From Flavobacteriales bacterium (GTDB lineage Bacteria > Bacteroidota > Bacteroidia > Flavobacteriales_F > PHOS-HE28): 64,000 nucleotides of DNA. This document shows, in pieces, positions 34,864 to 42,410 of the stretch (its first letter is position 1; each line of letters begins with the position of its first letter). The stretch spans positions 1 through 64,000 of the forward strand of contig JADJDP010000015.1 in NCBI GenBank assembly GCA_016702645.1, in the 5' to 3' direction. Below the pieces are notes generated by a model that was given only the letters and a program-made list of their open reading frames with translations, did not search any database and was not told the origin of the DNA. Made by a program: the position numbers and the translations under genes.

Positions 34864-35226
34864 TCCCGTCACAGTGCCAACGGTGCTGCGCGGATTGCGG
34901 CTGATGGTCTTCTGTTCGATGGCGATCACCGGGCTAAGGCCGGTGATCAGGTCCACATCCGGGCGTTCGATCCCACCCAGGAACTGGCGCGCGTAGGCGT
35001 TGAAGGTCTCGATGTACCGGCGCTGTCCTTCGGCATGGATGGTGTCGAAGGCGAGGCTGCTCTTGCCGCTTCCGCTGAGGCCGGTTATCACCACCAGCTT
35101 GTCGCGCGGTATGCGCACATCGATGTTCTTCAGGTTATGGACGCGCGCGCCCAAGACCTCGATGTACTCATCTGCGGATCGATCGGTGCCGGGTGCGTCG
35201 GGCTCCGGCTTCAGGGCGGTCTCCAA
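34855..35226 (-). CDS. uvrA: UvrA, N-terminal segment
   Basis: METALKPEPDAPGTDRSADE, then YIEVLGARVHNLKNIDVRIP, Walker A ITGLSGSGKSSLAFDT, RYIETFNAYARQFLGGIERP and EQKTISRNPRSTVGT. The frame breaks near 34863. A TAGCTTCG box lies at 35255-35262. Confidence 0.88.
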   Translation of the reverse strand: METALKPEPDAPGTDRSADEYIEVLGARVHNLKNIDVRIPRDKLVVITGLSGSGKSSLAFDTIHAEGQRRYIETFNAYARQFLGGIERPDVDLITGLSPVIAIEQKTISRNPRSTVGTVTGDL

Positions 35227-35254
35227 GGTCGGTCGAGCGGGAAAAAGTGGACCG

Positions 35255-35262
35255 CGAAGCTA
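35255..35262 (-). promoter_or_regulatory. Putative -7 box (TAGCTTCG) of uvrA
   Basis: TAGCTTCG on the minus strand, 28 nt before the uvrA start. It overlaps the stop codon of the upstream transglycosylase gene. Confidence 0.4.
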
Positions 35263-36204
35263 CTCTGTAGCAGCGTCGTGGAAACCCTCCGCAGGTAACA
35301 GAAGCACGTAGGTGCGTCCTTCGCGGTTGCTCAGTTTGGTGTCGCGCAACCAGGGATTGAGCAGCTTCAGCGTCTTGTAGTCGGTGTTCTGTTGCAGGGC
35401 GAAGTCGGCGAGGTCCGGGATGGGGGTGTTCACCGTCACCGAGCGCGTTACATAGGGCGGGTAGAGGTCCTTGGGCCGCAAATGGAAGCCATACCGTTCG
35501 GGGTCGCGGATGATCTCCTTCATGGCCAGGATCCGGAACACATAGCGCGCGGTCTCCTCGGGCAGTAGCAGGTCGAAGTAGTTCTCCTGTTTTTGGCGAC
35601 CGAGTTGCTTGTCAACACCTCCTTGACCGAGGTTGTAGCTGGCAGCTGCCAGCGCCCAACTGCCATACTTGGCATAGCTGTTCTTCAAGTAGCGACATGC
35701 CGCCTCGGTGCTTTTCTCCACATGGTAGCGCTCATCCACTTCGGCGTTGACCTCCAATCCGTGATGGTCGGCGGTCTCCTTCATGAACTGCCAGTAGCCT
35801 GTGGCACCCATCGGCGATACCACGTTCGTGAGGCCGCTCTCGATGAGCGCGATGTACTTCAGATCGTCCGGCACGCCTTCGCGTTTCAGCACTTCTTCGA
35901 TCAGTGGGAACCAGCGATTGGCCCGTTTGTGAGCGAGCAGCGTATTGCTCTGCCAATAGGTGTTCACGAGGAGCTCGCGGTCCAACCGCTCGCGCACATC
36001 GATGCGGTCCATCGGCACGGCCTCATCGCAGAAGGTCAGTTCGTTCGGCAGCGTGAGGGAAAAGACCTTGTAGCCATCATTGAAGTTCCGCAGGTGGTCG
36101 AGATCGGTACCCTCTTCCGTGGTTCCGAAAGCGAGCAGGTTCAACAAGGCCGAGCCGCAAAGCAGCAGCAGGGTCCAACTGAGGGTGCGGAGGGCGGTCT
36201 TCAC
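35260..36204 (-). CDS. Lytic transglycosylase (SLT/MltD-like)
   Basis: 314 residues with an N-terminal membrane helix or signal (TLSWTLLLLCGSALLNLLAF). The goose-lysozyme-like domain spans about residues 105-230: catalytic Glu in YIALIESGLTNVVSPMGATG, then YWQFMKETADHHGLEV, and AAASYNLGQGGVDKQLG. A C-terminal stretch (TVNTPIPDLADFALQQNTDY, LKLLNPWLR) resembles LysM-type or MltD tails. It cleaves peptidoglycan glycan strands to 1,6-anhydro ends. Its start overlaps the stop of the next gene upstream by 4 nt (ATGA), so it is co-transcribed with the exopolysaccharide genes. Confidence 0.9.
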   Translation of the reverse strand: MKTALRTLSWTLLLLCGSALLNLLAFGTTEEGTDLDHLRNFNDGYKVFSLTLPNELTFCDEAVPMDRIDVRERLDRELLVNTYWQSNTLLAHKRANRWFPLIEEVLKREGVPDDLKYIALIESGLTNVVSPMGATGYWQFMKETADHHGLEVNAEVDERYHVEKSTEAACRYLKNSYAKYGSWALAAASYNLGQGGVDKQLGRQKQENYFDLLLPEETARYVFRILAMKEIIRDPERYGFHLRPKDLYPPYVTRSVTVNTPIPDLADFALQQNTDYKTLKLLNPWLRDTKLSNREGRTYVLLLPAEGFHDAATE

Positions 36205-37304
36205 GGTTGGGTCTGTTCCTCGTCCTCGAGGGGGGCTTTGGATCGGCGGGTGATGATGAACAGGGTGGCGAAAACGAGCAAGGCGTACGAAACGAAGATC
36301 AGGGTGTGGAGGTTCCGCCAGGCATCCACAAAACGGAACACGACGAAAGTAAGGAAGACGTTGAGCAGGGACAGGCCGATGAAGGTGAGCGCCACCTGTC
36401 CATCACTGAGCCCCAGGTAGCTGAGGTGGTGTGTGGTATGATCCCGACCTCCCACGAACGGGCTGTGCCCGCGCGCGATGCGGTTGATGGAGACCACCGT
36501 GGTATCAACGATGGGTAGCAGGAACACGAGCACGGGCAGGACGAACTGGCGGGCAGGTTCCCATGAACCCATGGGGGAGGGCGCGTTCCAGAAGAAACGG
36601 ATACCCACGAAGGCCAACAGCACGCCGAGGAACTGGCTGCCGGTATCACCCATGTACATGCGGCTCGGGTTCCAGTTGAAGAAGAGGAAGCCGCCCAATG
36701 ATGCCATGGTGCCGACCATGAGCACCATGTACACGGGGTCAACGGCATCGGTGGTGATCATGCACACCACGGTCGCAGCGAGGATGGCCATGGATACCAC
36801 CGTGGTGATCCCGTCCATGTTGTCGAGCATGTTGATGGAGTTCATCATGCCCACCACCCAGAAGATGGTGATGGCGACGTTGAGCCATTGTTTCTCGAAC
36901 AGGTCGATGCACGTGCCCGATGCGACCAGAATGGCACCGCACGCTACTTGCACCAGGAACTTCAGCAGCGGCTTGGTGTTGTAGGCGTCATCCGCCAGGC
37001 CCATGAGGAAACCGAGCGAAGTGGCCGCGAGCAGGCCGAGCAGTTCAGGGCGCAGCGCCGCGCTGCCTTCACCGGGAAAGATGACGCCGTGGAGGGTGAA
37101 GGACACCAGGAAAAGGATGAAGAACCCGATACCTCCGAACGCCGGTTTCGAGCGGCTGCTCCAGCGCACGAGCATCTGGTCCTTCTCGCGGATGCCGAGC
37201 GTGCGCGCGAACCGCATGAAGAGCGAGAAGATCAGCAGGCTGAAGACCAGTGCCGCGAAGAAGAGGCCGGAGTAGATGAGAAAGAGCTGTGTACCGCTGT
37301 ACAT
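36201..37304 (-). CDS. MraY/WecA-family undecaprenyl-phosphate sugar-1-phosphate transferase
   Basis: 367 residues and about ten membrane helices. Family motifs: FLMGLADDAYNTKPLLKF (Asp pair), NMLDNMDGITTVVS, FFNWNPSRMYMGDTGSQFLG and RGHSPFVGGRDHTTHHLSYL. It transfers a sugar-1-phosphate from a UDP-sugar to undecaprenyl phosphate, starting a glycan; a WecA-like role (GlcNAc-1-P or similar) fits better than MraY because the neighbours are exopolysaccharide genes rather than mur genes. It overlaps the lytic transglycosylase gene and follows rfbC closely. Confidence 0.9.
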   Translation of the reverse strand: MYSGTQLFLIYSGLFFAALVFSLLIFSLFMRFARTLGIREKDQMLVRWSSRSKPAFGGIGFFILFLVSFTLHGVIFPGEGSAALRPELLGLLAATSLGFLMGLADDAYNTKPLLKFLVQVACGAILVASGTCIDLFEKQWLNVAITIFWVVGMMNSINMLDNMDGITTVVSMAILAATVVCMITTDAVDPVYMVLMVGTMASLGGFLFFNWNPSRMYMGDTGSQFLGVLLAFVGIRFFWNAPSPMGSWEPARQFVLPVLVFLLPIVDTTVVSINRIARGHSPFVGGRDHTTHHLSYLGLSDGQVALTFIGLSLLNVFLTFVVFRFVDAWRNLHTLIFVSYALLVFATLFIITRRSKAPLEDEEQTQP

Positions 37305-37311
37305 GGTGCGG

Positions 37312-37863
37312 CTATGAGTTGGAGGTCGCCCACGCTCCTGAGAAGGCGAAGCCGTCGCGGTCCCTGGCGCTCACGATCGGGTCCACGACCCCCCAATCGA
37401 TGGCAAGGTCCTGGTCGTTCCACAGGATGGTCCGCTCAGCAGCCGGGTGGTACGGCGCGGTGCACTTGTAGGTGAAAACGGTGTTCTCCTCCAGTGCCAC
37501 GAAGCCATGCGCGAACCCGGGGGGGATCCAGAGCATGGTGCGTTCCGAAGCGCTGAGCAACACCTTCACGTGTTCACCGAACGTGGGGCTTGCCGTACGG
37601 ATGTCCACGCACACGTCCATGACGGCACCCGCAACGGCCCGCACCAATTTGCCCTGCGCATGCGGAGCCAGTTGGAAGTGGAGACCACGCAGCACCCCCT
37701 TGCGTGAAGTGCTCTCGTTGTCCTGCACGAACCGATGGTCGCCAACGTGCTCGCGGAAGGTCATCTCGTTCCAGGTTTCCATGAAGGAACCCCGTTCATC
37801 GGTGAAGACGCGCGGCCGCAATAAAAGCAGCCCCTCGATCGCGAGTTTTTCCGTTCGCATCAT
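37312..37863 (-). CDS. rfbC: dTDP-4-dehydrorhamnose 3,5-epimerase
   Basis: 183 residues from 37863 (ATG overlapping the wzc stop as ATGA). RmlC cupin motifs: FTDERGSFMETWN, FVQDNESTSRKGVLRGLHFQ (catalytic His), KLVRAVAGAVMDVCVDIR, MLWIPPGFAHGFVALEE and YKCTAPYHP. It inverts C3 and C5 of dTDP-4-keto-6-deoxyglucose on the way to dTDP-L-rhamnose. No rfbA, rfbB or rfbD is in the window, so the rest of the pathway must be elsewhere, or this is a related epimerase for another deoxysugar. Confidence 0.92.
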   Translation of the reverse strand: MMRTEKLAIEGLLLLRPRVFTDERGSFMETWNEMTFREHVGDHRFVQDNESTSRKGVLRGLHFQLAPHAQGKLVRAVAGAVMDVCVDIRTASPTFGEHVKVLLSASERTMLWIPPGFAHGFVALEENTVFTYKCTAPYHPAAERTILWNDQDLAIDWGVVDPIVSARDRDGFAFSGAWATSNS

Positions 37864-40310
37864 CCACCACCAAAGAGCCACCCGAACAAGCCGCTGCGCG
37901 CTTTGGTGCCGCGCTCCTCATAGTACCCCCCGCTATAGCCGTAGCCATAACCGTAGCCATAGCCATAACCGTAGTTGTACCCGTACTTGTTGCGGTCGAT
38001 GTCCACGCCATTGAGGATGCACGTGAGCCGCTTGATGCTGTTTTCATTGATGAGGCGGTCCACGTTCTGCACGAATTGTTTCTTGCTGTAGTCCGATCGG
38101 AAGATGTAGATCGGATAATCCGCGAGCTGCACCATGGGCAGTCCATCGGTCACCAGGCCCACGGGCGGATTGTCGAGAAGGACGATGTCATAGCGGGTCT
38201 TGAGTTCCGCGAGAACCGAGGTCATCCGCTGTCCGATGATGAGTTCCGATGGGTTCGGGGGAATGGGTCCGGCGGTGATGAAGTCGAGGTTTTCCAAACT
38301 GCTTTTCCGGATGCAGTTGTCCAGCGTGTCCTTGCCGATGAGCACCGTGCTCATGCCGCGTATGTTGTCCACATCGAAGCCCAGATGGATCTTCGGTTTG
38401 CGCATGTCAAGGTCAAGGATGATCACCCGTTTGCCGCTGTAGGAGATGATACCGGCGAGGTTGATCGCGACGAAGGTCTTGCCCTCACCGCTGATGGTGC
38501 TGGTGATCGCGATCACTTTGGGTCCAGGACTGTTGTCCACGAACTGCATGTTCGTTCGCACGCTGCGGAACGCTTCCGCGATGAGCGATTTGGGGTTCTT
38601 GTCGATGAGCAACTGCGAAATGGGGATCTCCTTCTTGTACTTGGGGATCATTCCAAGGATGCCGATGCTGGCGTTGCTGAGCTTGGCGATGTCGTGCAAC
38701 GATGTGATGTTGTCGTGCATGATGTAGCGCACGAGCAGGATGAGGAAGCAGATGATGAATCCCGTGACGATGTATGACACCAGCACCATGTTGCGGTTCG
38801 GGGAAATGGGCCCGGACGGGATGCCGGCGCTCTGCAGAATGCGGTTCTCCGGCACGAAGCCGGCCCTGCTGATCCGGTACTCGATGTCCTTTTCGAGCAA
38901 AAATGTGTAGTACTTCTCGTTGATCTTGAACACACGTTCGATGCGTGCGTAGTCGAGTTCCTTCAAGGGCAGGTTGCGGAACTGCTTGTCAAAGCCGACC
39001 AGCTGGTCGTTCAGCTCGTCGAACTGTGATTGGGCGGATTGGTGCATCCGCCGCACGGTCTGCAACAGTACTTTTTTCTGCAGGCTCACCCGGTGCTCCA
39101 TGTCCTTCGCCATGGGGTGTATGGGGGTGGCCTCCGCGTTCACCTCCGCACGCTTCTGCAACAGGTCGCGCAGGTCCTTCAATGGCCCGGCAAGCGTGGC
39201 TTCGTACTTGGTTCCCAATAGCAGGGGTAGCAGTTCGTGCGCGTCGATCTCGCCCAAGGGCCGATCGGTCGCGGTCTCCAATGCCTTGAGCAGCTCGATG
39301 TCCAGGGTCAGTCGCACCAGGTCATCCTCGTACTTCGAGGACCGCTCCAGGTAAAGCGGTGTCAATTGCTCCAGGTCGGCCACGCGGTTCTCCATCCTGA
39401 ATTGCTGCAGGCTGTACTCCGAATTGCGCAGTTGTTCGAACACCGTGTCCTTCTGGTTCCGGATGAACTGGATGATGCTCTGCGCGCTTTCTCCTTGTCG
39501 GTTCACATCATAATCGATGAAGGTCTCGGACATGGACTGTGCGACGTCTCGTGCGATCAGCGGATTCTGGTCCCTGCACGATATATCGACGGTCTTGGCT
39601 GAAGGGTCCAGGATCTTCACGATCAATTGCGAAGCGTACCGATCGAGGAGGCGGTTCTTCGAATTGATGCGGAAATAGAGATTGACCTCCTCGGTGGGCT
39701 GGGTCAGGATCGGATGCGGGGTCAATTCCACCCTGCAACTGAAATGCGGAGTGCGGATGGCTTCGCTCCGTCCGAAATCCCCTTGGTAGGGTGTACCTCC
39801 TATGCTGTAGGAGATGCCGATCTGCTCCGGTCGGGAAAGGTTCAGGAAAACGGGTTGGTCCAGGATGGCGCTATCACCAACGACCAGGTCCTTGAGCGTG
39901 AAGAACGACTGGGTGTAATACTCCGTGGTGAGGATCTGGCCCCGGTTGAAGTAGCTCACTTGCAGCGGTAGCCGGTCGAGGGCCATCTCCAGGAACAAAC
40001 GCGAGCGCATCAACTCCACGTCCACCGAGAGGTTCTTGTCCTCCGCGAACGTTGGCATGCTCAGCACCTGCTTGGCGGTGTTGCTTTCGCTGAGTTGCAG
40101 GATGGTGCGCGCCTCGTAGATCGGGGCCGTGTACTTGAGGTAGAGCAAGGCGGTGGTTATCGCCAGTAGCATCACCAGGAAGATCCACAACAGGCTGCGG
40201 CGCAGGATGTACAGGAACAGCCCGAGCTCAAACTCGTTGCTGAAATTGGTGATGCGCTGCTTGTAGCTCTCGAAACTGACGTTGCGCTGGCTGATGTCCT
40301 CGCTGAGCAT
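37860..40310 (-). CDS. Wzc-like polysaccharide co-polymerase with BY-kinase domain
   Basis: 816 residues. N-terminal Wzz domain between two membrane helices (about 31-58 and 500-525), with a long coiled-coil periplasmic part. The C-terminal tyrosine-kinase domain has Walker A STISGEGKTFVAINLAG, Walker A' LDLDMRKPKIHLGFD and Walker B IVLLDNPPVGLVTD. The extreme C-terminus carries a run of about ten Tyr (YGYNYGYGYGYGYGYGYSGG), the autophosphorylation cluster. It controls chain length and export of a capsule or exopolysaccharide. Operon order upstream to downstream: wza-like, this gene, rfbC, WecA-like. Confidence 0.92.
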   Translation of the reverse strand: MLSEDISQRNVSFESYKQRITNFSNEFELGLFLYILRRSLLWIFLVMLLAITTALLYLKYTAPIYEARTILQLSESNTAKQVLSMPTFAEDKNLSVDVELMRSRLFLEMALDRLPLQVSYFNRGQILTTEYYTQSFFTLKDLVVGDSAILDQPVFLNLSRPEQIGISYSIGGTPYQGDFGRSEAIRTPHFSCRVELTPHPILTQPTEEVNLYFRINSKNRLLDRYASQLIVKILDPSAKTVDISCRDQNPLIARDVAQSMSETFIDYDVNRQGESAQSIIQFIRNQKDTVFEQLRNSEYSLQQFRMENRVADLEQLTPLYLERSSKYEDDLVRLTLDIELLKALETATDRPLGEIDAHELLPLLLGTKYEATLAGPLKDLRDLLQKRAEVNAEATPIHPMAKDMEHRVSLQKKVLLQTVRRMHQSAQSQFDELNDQLVGFDKQFRNLPLKELDYARIERVFKINEKYYTFLLEKDIEYRISRAGFVPENRILQSAGIPSGPISPNRNMVLVSYIVTGFIICFLILLVRYIMHDNITSLHDIAKLSNASIGILGMIPKYKKEIPISQLLIDKNPKSLIAEAFRSVRTNMQFVDNSPGPKVIAITSTISGEGKTFVAINLAGIISYSGKRVIILDLDMRKPKIHLGFDVDNIRGMSTVLIGKDTLDNCIRKSSLENLDFITAGPIPPNPSELIIGQRMTSVLAELKTRYDIVLLDNPPVGLVTDGLPMVQLADYPIYIFRSDYSKKQFVQNVDRLINENSIKRLTCILNGVDIDRNKYGYNYGYGYGYGYGYGYSGGYYEERGTKARSGLFGWLFGGG
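37938..37985 (-). repeat. Imperfect GGYTAYGG repeat encoding the Wzc tyrosine tail
   Basis: Repeats of 6 nt (TAYGGY) encode alternating Tyr and Gly. The copy number could change in steps of two codons by slippage without breaking the frame. Confidence 0.5.
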
Positions 40311-40322
40311 GCGCGGCTTGGC

Positions 40323-41099
40323 TTAGTTGAAGCCACGTACAACACCGATCACCAGCACGATGCTGGTTAGCAGGGTAATCACGGGGGTGAGATCGGCCAG
40401 CACCTCGCGCGCTAGATCGGGGTTGGGCTGCACGTAAAGGACATCATCTCCTTGCATGACGATGTCGGCGAACGGCAGTCCATCGATATCGCTCATGTCG
40501 AACTGGTGAACGGAGCGTTTCCCGTTCGGAAGTCGGCGGAACAACTTGACCCTGCGCGCATCACCGCGCTTGCTGACGCCACCGGCTTGTGCGAGGACCT
40601 CCAGAAGCGTGGTGTTGTTGTTCTCGAGTTCCACCACTCTCGCGTCTCCACCACCACCTGGAAACACGACCACTCGTCGGTTCATCACCATCAACTGGAC
40701 GAACGGACGGTTGTAGTACTTGGAGTACTGTTCTTCCAAAGAGAGTTCTGCCTCCTTGATGGTCATTCCGGAGAGCGGTACGCGGTCCAACAGCGGCAAC
40801 TTCGTGAACCCTTGCCCATCCACGGTGTAGAGGAAGACGTTCCGGTTCTGGCGGTTCACATCCTGTGCGGTACCATCGCTCACCAGATCGATCATCTTGA
40901 ACCCGTCGTTCGCAAAAAGCCGGAACTGGAGCATGTCGTTCGGCTGCAGGATGAGGTCCTTCGACGAGGAGTCGGTGTACGCATCGAACTGATGGTCCGT
41001 CGGGGTCTTGAACATGATGTCCCGGTTGATCGTGCAACCGGTCCACAAGAAGGCCCCGCAAAGGACCCAAGCCCACAAGGGGCGAAAGGCGCGTTCCAT
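40323..41099 (-). CDS. Wza-like polysaccharide export lipoprotein
   Basis: 258 residues from 41099, where a lipoprotein signal appears (MERAFRPLWAWVLCGAFLWT, then GC; lipidated Cys22). The Poly_export region (DLILQPNDMLQFRLF, NVFLYTVDGQGFTKLPLLDR) is followed by a SLBB-type domain (VVFPGGGGDARVVELENNNT, LEVLAQAGGVSKRGDARRVK) and a C-terminal membrane helix (LTPVITLLTSIVLVIGVVRG) as in Wza. It forms the outer-membrane channel for the polymer made by the neighbouring genes. TACTTTTG at 41107-41114 ends only 7 nt before the start. Confidence 0.9.
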   Translation of the reverse strand: MERAFRPLWAWVLCGAFLWTGCTINRDIMFKTPTDHQFDAYTDSSSKDLILQPNDMLQFRLFANDGFKMIDLVSDGTAQDVNRQNRNVFLYTVDGQGFTKLPLLDRVPLSGMTIKEAELSLEEQYSKYYNRPFVQLMVMNRRVVVFPGGGGDARVVELENNNTTLLEVLAQAGGVSKRGDARRVKLFRRLPNGKRSVHQFDMSDIDGLPFADIVMQGDDVLYVQPNPDLAREVLADLTPVITLLTSIVLVIGVVRGFN

Positions 41100-41106
41100 A
41101 GGTGGG

Positions 41107-41114
41107 CAAAAGTA
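41107..41114 (-). promoter_or_regulatory. Putative -7 box (TACTTTTG), near-leaderless
   Basis: Exact TAnnTTTG match on the minus strand, ending 7 nt before the wza-like start at 41099. Confidence 0.5.
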
Positions 41115-41134
41115 ACGTTCCATGCGAGCCCCCA

Positions 41135-42361
41135 TCAGGCTAGCAGCGAGCGGTACAGTTGGGCGGTGTCCTCCACCAAGCGACCGTAGTGGTAGCGGTC
41201 GCGCACGTGCGCCCAACCCCCATCGCCCATGTCACGGCGTTGCTCGTCGCTTTCGACCAACGCGGTGAGCTGGGCCGCCAGGCCATCGACGTCACCGCTT
41301 TCGCTCAGCAGCGCGGTTCGACCAGGTACCACCACGTTCTCGATCCCCCCCACACGCGTGCTCACGATCGGGCGGTTGCTGGCCTGTGCCTCGATCAAGC
41401 TCACGGGGGTTCCCTCGTTCAAACTGGTGAGCATGATGATGTCCACACCGGCATTCACGATGTCCACCTCCTTGATCCAACTGGTGAAGGTGATAGTGGC
41501 CCGTGCCACAACGGGTTTACCGTTCACTCCATGGCCAAAGCCATGTCCGTTGAAGTAGGGCCCGCTCGCTTGGCTCAGGCCCAGTTCGGTAACCCGTTCC
41601 TGCAAGCGTTCGCGCTCCTCCCCATCGCCCACCACGAACGCGCGGATCTTCCTGCCGGTGGCCTTGCTCACACGGGCGATGACATCCAAGAAAAGGTCGT
41701 GGTTCTTGATGGGGACCAATCGCCCCACGATGCCAATGGCGATCTCGTCATCGGCCACGCCGTAAACCCGACGGAACAGCGCGCGCTTGCGGGTCTGCTC
41801 TTCCTGGAAGCGGCTCAGATCGAAACCCAACGGGATCACGCTCACTTTTTCCTCCCCGCAAATGCGGTGCTCTTCCACCAACTCCTGTTTCTGCTTGTCG
41901 CTGATGGCGATGATGCTCGAAGAGCGCTTCGCGAGGAAACGTTCGATGTTCTTGTAGAGCGCCGTGCGCACCGGCCCGAAGTAGCTGTGGAAGACGTGGC
42001 CGTGGAAGGTGTGAACGATCGCCTTCACCCCAAGATCCGCGGCGGCCATGCGGCCCACAGCACCTGCTTTGGCGGCATGGGTATGCACGATATCCGGCTT
42101 GAAGTCCTTGATCAGCTGTTTGATGCGGCGGTAGGCTCCACGATCACGCCAAGGGGCCACTTCACGCTGTAGTTCCGGCAGGATCATTGGCTCCACACCA
42201 AGGGAACTCAGGATATGGTGACTGCCTTCTTCGGTGGCTTCCTGGCTCCCTCCGACAAGGAGGGTCTCGAATTCGCCGGGTAGGTAGCGTGTGAGATACG
42301 CTGCGTTGTGCGTGGGCCCGCCCAGGTTGAACCGATTGATGATGCGTAGGATACGGGGCAT
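41135..42361 (-). CDS. GT4-family glycosyltransferase
   Basis: 408 residues. GT-B fold with the N-terminal loop RFNLGGPTHNAAYLTRYLPG, DIVHTHAAKAGAVGRMAAAD and HTFHGHVFHSYFG. The C-terminal domain has IGIVGRLVPIKNHDLFLDVI and the E-x7-E motif EGTPVSLIEAQ. It transfers a sugar from a nucleotide donor, probably to the exopolysaccharide repeat unit. An unusual Gly/His-rich insertion (FNGHGFGHGVNGK) sits before the TFTSWIKEVD region. A TATCTTCG box lies at 42379-42386. Substrate unknown. Confidence 0.9.
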   Translation of the reverse strand: MPRILRIINRFNLGGPTHNAAYLTRYLPGEFETLLVGGSQEATEEGSHHILSSLGVEPMILPELQREVAPWRDRGAYRRIKQLIKDFKPDIVHTHAAKAGAVGRMAAADLGVKAIVHTFHGHVFHSYFGPVRTALYKNIERFLAKRSSSIIAISDKQKQELVEEHRICGEEKVSVIPLGFDLSRFQEEQTRKRALFRRVYGVADDEIAIGIVGRLVPIKNHDLFLDVIARVSKATGRKIRAFVVGDGEERERLQERVTELGLSQASGPYFNGHGFGHGVNGKPVVARATITFTSWIKEVDIVNAGVDIIMLTSLNEGTPVSLIEAQASNRPIVSTRVGGIENVVVPGRTALLSESGDVDGLAAQLTALVESDEQRRDMGDGGWAHVRDRYHYGRLVEDTAQLYRSLLA

Positions 42362-42378
42362 GGGCGAAATGCGGCGGG

Positions 42379-42386
42379 CGAAGATA
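42379..42386 (-). promoter_or_regulatory. Putative -7 box (TATCTTCG) of the GT4 gene
   Basis: TATCTTCG on the minus strand, 17 nt before the GT4 start. Confidence 0.45.
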
Positions 42387-42410
42387 GCCGCGCCTTTTGC
42401 GCGGAAGCGG

